64,000 bases of DNA from contig NZ_CP104307.1 of the NCBI RefSeq assembly GCF_025252405.1, positions 5,022,001 to 5,086,000 of the forward strand, read 5' to 3'. Positions 61,943 through 64,000 of the stretch are shown here, piece after piece. This stretch comes from Flavobacterium sp. TR2. GTDB taxonomy: Bacteria > Bacteroidota > Bacteroidia > Flavobacteriales > Flavobacteriaceae. A program made the translations under genes and the position numbers. Every line of letters begins with the position of its first letter. Position 1 is the first letter of the stretch. The notes beneath the pieces were generated by a model. That model was given only the letters and a program-made list of their open reading frames with translations, did not search any database and had not been told where the DNA came from.

Positions 61943-62452
61943 ATGATGGAACAATATTTAAGACAATTGGTCGAAATCGAATTTCAGGATAAGAAAGAAA
62001 TCTTCAGCGGATTCTTAATCGATTATTCTGACGAATGGATCTTGCTTCGAAATAATCCTGTAGATTTTATTTTGGATGGTTTTGTCATTCTTAGAAATAA
62101 AAACATTGAAGCTGTAAACCGAGATCATGATTTGGCTTTTACTGAAAAAGTAATTCGTCTGAAAGGATTAAAAATTAATTCTGATGATATTATCCCAATC
62201 AAAGATTTAGCTTCAATTATAAATTACGTTTCGAAGAAATATGGCATTTTTCAAATCGCTAAAAAATCTTCTAAATCTGCCTATTTAGGAAAATTAATAG
62301 CATTGAATGACGAAGAGTTGACTATTAATTTCTTAGACACAAGAGGTCAGTTTGGCGGAGAATTAGATTTTAATCCCGAAAAAATTCGAGTGATTGAATT
62401 TGATACCGATTATATTAATTCTTTGAAATTGGTTGTTCCGGATAACGAATGA
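61943..62452 (+). CDS. Protein of unknown function with two Sm-like beta repeats
   Basis: 169 aa, no signal. Two halves look alike: residues about 10-62 (EIEFQDKKEIFSGFLIDYSD and ILRNKNIEAV) and about 105-155 (SAYLGKLIALNDEELTINFL and EKIRVIEFD). Each is a five-strand, Sm/PRC-like barrel separated by a helical link (SDDIIPIKDLASIINYVSKK, 20 residues). It may bind nucleic acid, ribosomes or a protein. Family unknown to me. The last 14 codons are duplicated 259 bases downstream after an inserted palindrome. The start could be either of two adjacent ATG codons at 61943 and 61946. Confidence 0.65.
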   Translation: MMEQYLRQLVEIEFQDKKEIFSGFLIDYSDEWILLRNNPVDFILDGFVILRNKNIEAVNRDHDLAFTEKVIRLKGLKINSDDIIPIKDLASIINYVSKKYGIFQIAKKSSKSAYLGKLIALNDEELTINFLDTRGQFGGELDFNPEKIRVIEFDTDYINSLKLVVPDNE

Positions 62453-62720
62453 TTATTAAAAGCAAAAGTGACCAATTCGAAAAAGGATTGTTTTTTTTTT
62501 GCAAGCTTCGGAGAAGCGAAATATTTCTAGCAAAGGATAAATGTTTACAACATAAAGCTCCAGAGGAGCGACATATTTTTTTAATAGAAATGTCGCTCCT
62601 ACGGAGCTTTTTTTATTTGTCCTATTGTAATTCTATAAATATTTTGCCCCACTGGGGCTTTACAGATAAAATAAATATTCTTTGAAATTAGTTGTTCCGG
62701 ATAATGAATGATTATTAAAA
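62418..62720. repeat. 44-base direct repeats (42/44) flanking a palindromic insertion
   Basis: 62418-62461 and 62677-62720 are 44-base copies differing at two positions. The first copy is the end of the preceding gene with its stop codon (62450-62452); the second contains the same final codons and stop again with no gene attached. The 215 bases between hold the hairpin at 62554-62610 and GCCCCACTGGGGC. Confidence 0.9.
62554..62610. repeat. Hairpin repeat of the AGCTCC/GGAGCT family
   Basis: Left arm 62554-62574 and right arm 62590-62610 pair in 19 of 21 positions (AAAGCTCC and AGGAGCGACAT; ATGTCGCTCCT and GGAGCTTT). It is the core of the inserted element. An apparent ORF running through this region (62449-62685) is discarded. 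Confidence 0.85.
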
Positions 62721-62725
62721 AACAG

Positions 62726-62760
62726 AAAAAGCCCTTTTTTACTTAAAAAGGGCTTTTTTT
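62726..62760. terminator. Bidirectional terminator at the junction with mtaB
   Basis: Arms AAAAAGCCCTTTTT and AAAAAGGGCTTTTT with a short loop and T-run to 62760. It closes both the upstream gene and mtaB. Confidence 0.88.
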
Positions 62761-62767
62761 ATGTGTA

Positions 62768-62800
62768 AACTTTGTCAAAGTTTGAAACTTTGACAAAGTT
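62768..62800. repeat. 33-base inverted repeat (ACTTTGTCAAAGTTT family), copy 2
   Basis: AACTTTGTCAAAGTTT followed by GAAACTTTGACAAAGTT. It differs from the copy at 57759-57791 at a single base. Confidence 0.88.
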
Positions 62801-62814
62801 CCTAAAATCATCAA

Positions 62815-64000
62815 TTAAGCTTCTGCCAGTTTATTCAAAAACTCAATGCGAACACTTCCGTCTTCATCAATTTTAGTTAAATTAATTTCTTTCAGCGTAT
62901 TTACCAATTCTGGATTCCAAGGCGTTTTTACTTTTACATAGTTTTCAGTAAATCCGTGAATGTATCCTTCTTTATTTTCACTTTCAAAAAGAACAGTTCT
63001 GTTTGTTCCCAATTGGCTTTCATAAAAAGCACGGCGTTTTTTAACTGACAAACCGCGAAGCATTTTACTGCGTTTAGCGCGAACATTTGAAGGAACAACT
63101 CCTTCCATGTCTGCGGCTTCTGTATTGTCTCTTTCCGAATAGGTAAAAACGTGCAGATACGAAATATCTAAATCGTTCAGAAAATGATACGTTTCTAAGA
63201 AATGCTCATCTGTTTCTCCTGGAAAACCGACAATAACGTCTACACCAATACACGCATGAGGCATTACTTCTCGAATTTTAGCAACGCGATCAATATACAC
63301 TTCACGCAAATAACGGCGTTTCATTAATTTCAAAATATCATTGCTTCCTGATTGCAGCGGAATATGAAAATGCGGCACAAAAGTTCGGCTTTGAGAAACA
63401 AATTCGATCGTTTCGTTTTTCAATAAATTGGGTTCAATAGAAGAAATTCTCAGACGTTCGATTCCTTCTACTTTATCTAAAGCCTGAACTAAATCCAGAA
63501 AAGTATGTTCGTGTTTTTTATTTCCGAACTCTCCTTTTCCGTAATCTCCAATATTTACACCTGTTAAAACAATTTCACGAATATTTTGAGCCGAAATTTC
63601 TTTGGCATTTTTCAATACATTTTCTAAAGCATCGCTTCTTGAAATTCCTCTCGCTAACGGAATTGTGCAATAGGTACATTTATAATCGCAGCCGTCTTGA
63701 ACTTTCAAAAATGCTCTTGTACGATCACCGATAGAATAACTTCCTACGTAGAAATCTGCTTCGGCAATTTCGCATGAATGAACTTCGCCCATATCATTTT
63801 TGCTTAAATCATGGATATAGTCGGTGATTTTGAATTTTTCTGTAGCGCCTAAAACCAAATCAACTCCATCAACCGCAGCCAATTCTTCTGGTTTCAGTTG
63901 TGCATAACAGCCTACAGCAGCAACAAAAGCTTTTTCGTTAAGCTTCATTGCTTTCTTGACAACCTGTTTAAATTGTTTATCGGCATTTTCTGTTACAGAG
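62815..64000 (-). CDS. mtaB: tRNA-t6A37 methylthiotransferase MtaB, 5' end beyond the window
   Basis: At least 395 codons. The reading frame is open to the window edge; an internal ATG at 63946-63948 is not the true start because SVTENADKQFKQVVKKA upstream of it in frame is conserved family sequence. The protein adds a methylthio group to t6A37 in ANN-decoding tRNAs. Features: N-terminal MTTase cluster Cys (AAVGCYAQLKPEE, one of three visible), radical-SAM CDYKCTYCTIP (CxxxCxxC), GVNIGDYG, EPNLL and VGFPGETDEHF, and a TRAM-like C-terminal stretch beginning GTNRTVLFESENKEG. It lacks MiaB's extra N-terminal residues, and the t6A assignment follows from the pattern of the C-terminal half. Confidence 0.93.
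   Translation of the reverse strand, partial: SVTENADKQFKQVVKKAMKLNEKAFVAAVGCYAQLKPEELAAVDGVDLVLGATEKFKITDYIHDLSKNDMGEVHSCEIAEADFYVGSYSIGDRTRAFLKVQDGCDYKCTYCTIPLARGISRSDALENVLKNAKEISAQNIREIVLTGVNIGDYGKGEFGNKKHEHTFLDLVQALDKVEGIERLRISSIEPNLLKNETIEFVSQSRTFVPHFHIPLQSGSNDILKLMKRRYLREVYIDRVAKIREVMPHACIGVDVIVGFPGETDEHFLETYHFLNDLDISYLHVFTYSERDNTEAADMEGVVPSNVRAKRSKMLRGLSVKKRRAFYESQLGTNRTVLFESENKEGYIHGFTENYVKVKTPWNPELVNTLKEINLTKIDEDGSVRIEFLNKLAEA

Noticed and set aside
62449..62685. Open frame of 78 codons after the two-domain gene
   Set aside because: It runs through the palindromic insertion and a duplicated gene end. The residues look like translated repeat (LRRSEIFLAKDK) and there is no ribosome-site context or homology that I recognise.
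1..64000. tRNA, rRNA or riboswitch genes
   Set aside because: I looked for clover-leaf stems with TTCRA loops, rRNA stretches and B12 or TPP riboswitch cores in the intergenic gaps and found none that I can support. A covariance-model search (Infernal with Rfam, tRNAscan-SE) would be decisive.

Overview
This is a 64 kb AT-rich chromosomal window from a member of Bacteroidota, most likely the genus Flavobacterium. The evidence is: promoters of the Bacteroidota type (TAnnTTTG at -7, sometimes with TTG 19 bases upstream), SusC-like plug motifs, a long SecA without the C-terminal zinc motif, many secreted and outer-membrane proteins whose signal peptides end in AQ, and short dispersed inverted repeats of the kind common between Flavobacterium genes. 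Species cannot be fixed from this window. I see no rRNA, tRNA, CRISPR array, transposase, integrase or prophage block. The window looks like ordinary chromosome with a few accessory modules.

Layout. 1-5.3 kb (minus strand): partial FAH-family hydrolase, DEDDh exonuclease, 2-oxoacid dehydrogenase E2, glycosyltransferase, outer-membrane barrel. 5.4-9.6 kb: secreted protein, HGSNAT-like membrane acyltransferase, CpsB/YwqE-type PHP phosphatase and a WbaP-type sugar-phosphate transferase (polysaccharide assembly). 9.8-14.1 kb: secreted propeller-like protein and a four-gene minus operon (DUF6326-like, DUF4386-like, AraC regulator, alpha/beta hydrolase lipoprotein). 14.2-25 kb: ABC-F protein, FKBP lipoprotein, methyltransferase, pyocin-knob protein, LolD-like ATPase, PduO adenosyltransferase, DUF2795 protein, SecA. 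25.0-29.2 kb: a three-gene import locus (small Cys-rich membrane peptide, TonB receptor, PepSY membrane protein). 29.3-32.3 kb: TrmH and a PAPS module (APS kinase, Asp/Asn beta-hydroxylase-like enzyme, sulfotransferase). 32.4-38.3 kb: cysteine-free sirtuin, sterol-desaturase-family enzyme, PurB, CPA2 antiporter. 38.4-42.5 kb: 1-Cys peroxiredoxin, AEC transporter, Crp-family regulator, DoxX protein, and an Rrf2/NAD(P)H-oxidoreductase pair that shares an operator-like site. 42.7-48.1 kb: MeaB, a five-copy repeat array, LTA-synthase-like enzyme, MATE exporter. 48.3-53.1 kb: barrel proteins, a LytTR/histidine kinase pair, propeller protein. 53.2-60.3 kb: S9 peptidase and an ECF sigma operon. 60.4-64 kb: scramblase-like protein, SDR, a two-domain Sm-like hypothetical, and MtaB cut by the window edge.

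The most unusual system is the sigma operon at 56.2-60.3 kb. It encodes an ECF sigma factor, a one-pass membrane protein in the anti-sigma position, a CarboxypepD_reg/plug/VWA protein and a small secreted protein. The last three all carry the same SusC-type plug signature, yet none has a TonB-receptor barrel. This looks like a plug-only module attached to a sigma switch.

A second theme is repeats. All seven convergent gene junctions with more than 10 bases of space contain inverted repeats or hairpins, from several unrelated families. In three places (CPA2 antiporter, MeaB, LTA-synthase-like gene) repeat sequence encodes the last residues of a protein, and in one place (62.4 kb) the 3' end of a gene is duplicated 259 bases downstream around a palindromic element.
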